Below, in pieces: positions 60,583-64,000 of a stretch of DNA of 64,000 bases. Positions within the stretch are counted from its first letter, which is position 1. Each line of letters begins with the position of its first letter. A program made the position numbers and the translations under genes. The stretch covers positions 62,001 through 126,000 of the forward strand of contig NZ_FPBO01000022.1 in assembly GCF_900116645.1 (NCBI RefSeq), given 5' to 3'. Source of the stretch: Pseudoduganella namucuonensis. GTDB taxonomy: Bacteria > Pseudomonadota > Gammaproteobacteria > Burkholderiales > Burkholderiaceae_D. The notes under the pieces were generated by a model, which was given only the letters and a program-made list of their open reading frames with translations, was not told the DNA's origin and ran no database searches.

Positions 60583-61263
60583 ATGGAACCCATCGACTTC
60601 TATTTCGACTTCGCGTCGCCCTACGGCTACTTCGCCGCCACCTGCATCGACGAGCTGGCGGCGCGCCACCGGCGCGAGGTGCGCTGGACGCCGATTCTGA
60701 TGGCCGCCATGTTCCAGGCCACCGGCGGCACGCCGCTGCCACTGGTGCCGGTCAAGGGGACGTATGTCTTGCACGACATCGACCGCACCGCGCGCCAGCA
60801 CGGCATCGTCTACCGCCAGCCGGCCGCGTTCCCCGAGCTGCTGCTGGCGGCGCCCCGGGCCATGTTGTGGATACGCGAGACGCATGGCCACGACCTGGCC
60901 GTGCGTTTCGCCAAGCGCTGCTACCGCGCCTACTTCGCCGAGCGCAAGGACATCGATTCCCCGCAGGCGCTGCTGGCGCTGGCGGCCGAGCTGGGCATCG
61001 GCCCGGGGCTGGAGGAGGGCATGCGGTCGGCCGAGGGCAAGGAACGTTTGAAGCTGGCGAACGCGGCGGCGCTGGAGCGCGGCGTGTTCGGCTCGCCCTT
61101 CGTGATCGCGGACGGCGAACCGTTCTGGGGCTTCGACCGCTTCAGCCAGCTGGAGGCCTGGCTGGCCGGCGGCGGCGTGTCGTGGCGCTACTGGGCGCGC
61201 CGGCCCCGCATCGCGGTCGGCGCCAAGTGGAACACCAACCGCGCGGTGGCCGCCGCGGGCTGA
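60583..61263 (+). CDS. 2-hydroxychromene-2-carboxylate isomerase-like protein (DsbA/GST-kappa fold)
   Basis: A 226-residue protein with the DsbA-type fold lacking CxxC: the N-terminal FYFDFASPYGYFAATCIDEL carries the Ser used by GST-kappa and HCCA isomerase instead of a Cys pair, and GVFGSPFVIADGEPFWGFDR near residue 180 is the cis-Pro region. These enzymes act glutathione-dependently in aromatic degradation, but no other catabolic genes are near. ATG 60583 is used (GAGGC upstream). It is the second gene of the TetR-controlled operon and converges on uvrA with 13 bases between. Confidence 0.87.
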   Translation: MEPIDFYFDFASPYGYFAATCIDELAARHRREVRWTPILMAAMFQATGGTPLPLVPVKGTYVLHDIDRTARQHGIVYRQPAAFPELLLAAPRAMLWIRETHGHDLAVRFAKRCYRAYFAERKDIDSPQALLALAAELGIGPGLEEGMRSAEGKERLKLANAAALERGVFGSPFVIADGEPFWGFDRFSQLEAWLAGGGVSWRYWARRPRIAVGAKWNTNRAVAAAG

Positions 61264-61276
61264 GAGGCCATCGGCC

Positions 61277-64000
<2,724 letters not shown>

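Overview
The window is a GC-rich bacterial chromosome segment. The gene content points to a betaproteobacterium of the Burkholderiales, most likely an Oxalobacteraceae of the Massilia/Duganella/Janthinobacterium type: his genes followed by a HIT gene and tatABC, a GTP-type pckG, RdgC, and an ahpC-ahpF pair behind an OxyR-like site. The genus is inferred from content and style, not from a search.

Region by region: 1-5860 is the end of the histidine operon (hisC tail, hisB, hisH, hisA, hisF, hisI, hisE), then a HIT hydrolase and the twin-arginine translocase tatA-tatB-tatC. From 5920 to 15150 the minus strand carries a DUF885 metallopeptidase-like protein, two small proteins, a very large SNF2-type helicase and an S9 peptidase. 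hemE (15267-16343) and priA (17115-19136) flank a 770-base non-coding stretch holding two near-identical triplets of DnaA boxes plus further boxes, an origin-like element. From 19272 to 25599 lie an ArgP-like LysR regulator divergent from a lipoamide-dehydrogenase-like flavoprotein, an HD-GYP protein with a substituted HD pair, a DUF1857 protein and the Rep helicase. From 25680 to 35142 are a membrane class III cyclase, a transglutaminase-like protein, SlyX, a GMC oxidoreductase, an orphan antitoxin-like gene, an M48 protease, a TMEM175-like channel, and a scar where a truncated tnpB meets the 3' end of an M3 peptidase gene.

From 35323 to 44707 are YgiQ and a signalling block: an RCC1-repeat lipoprotein, a substrate-binding/PAS/GGDEF/EAL protein, and a soluble protein with two Cache-like domains and a C-terminal CheW domain. 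ahpC-ahpF follow (44888-47131), then a cNMP-binding protein coupled to an AI-2E-family permease, and a tRNA-Val/tRNA-Asp/tRNA-Asp operon whose Asp gene lies in a perfect 122-bp tandem duplication. The segment 49543-51737 holds a SnoaL-like gene, a frameshifted alpha/beta hydrolase and an XRE/MmyB-like regulator. DinB (behind a perfect LexA-type box) and RdgC follow. The right end has a short asparaginase-like protein, an unknown protein, a D-2-hydroxyacid dehydrogenase, pckG, a periplasmic binding protein, a TetR regulator with two matching operators controlling itself and a small-peptide/DsbA-isomerase pair, and the C-terminal 907 residues of UvrA.

Several convergent gene junctions carry long perfect palindromes (5859, 19165, 47156, 53925, 55387); two are the same element in opposite orientation. 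No rRNA, CRISPR array, integrase or complete insertion sequence is visible.
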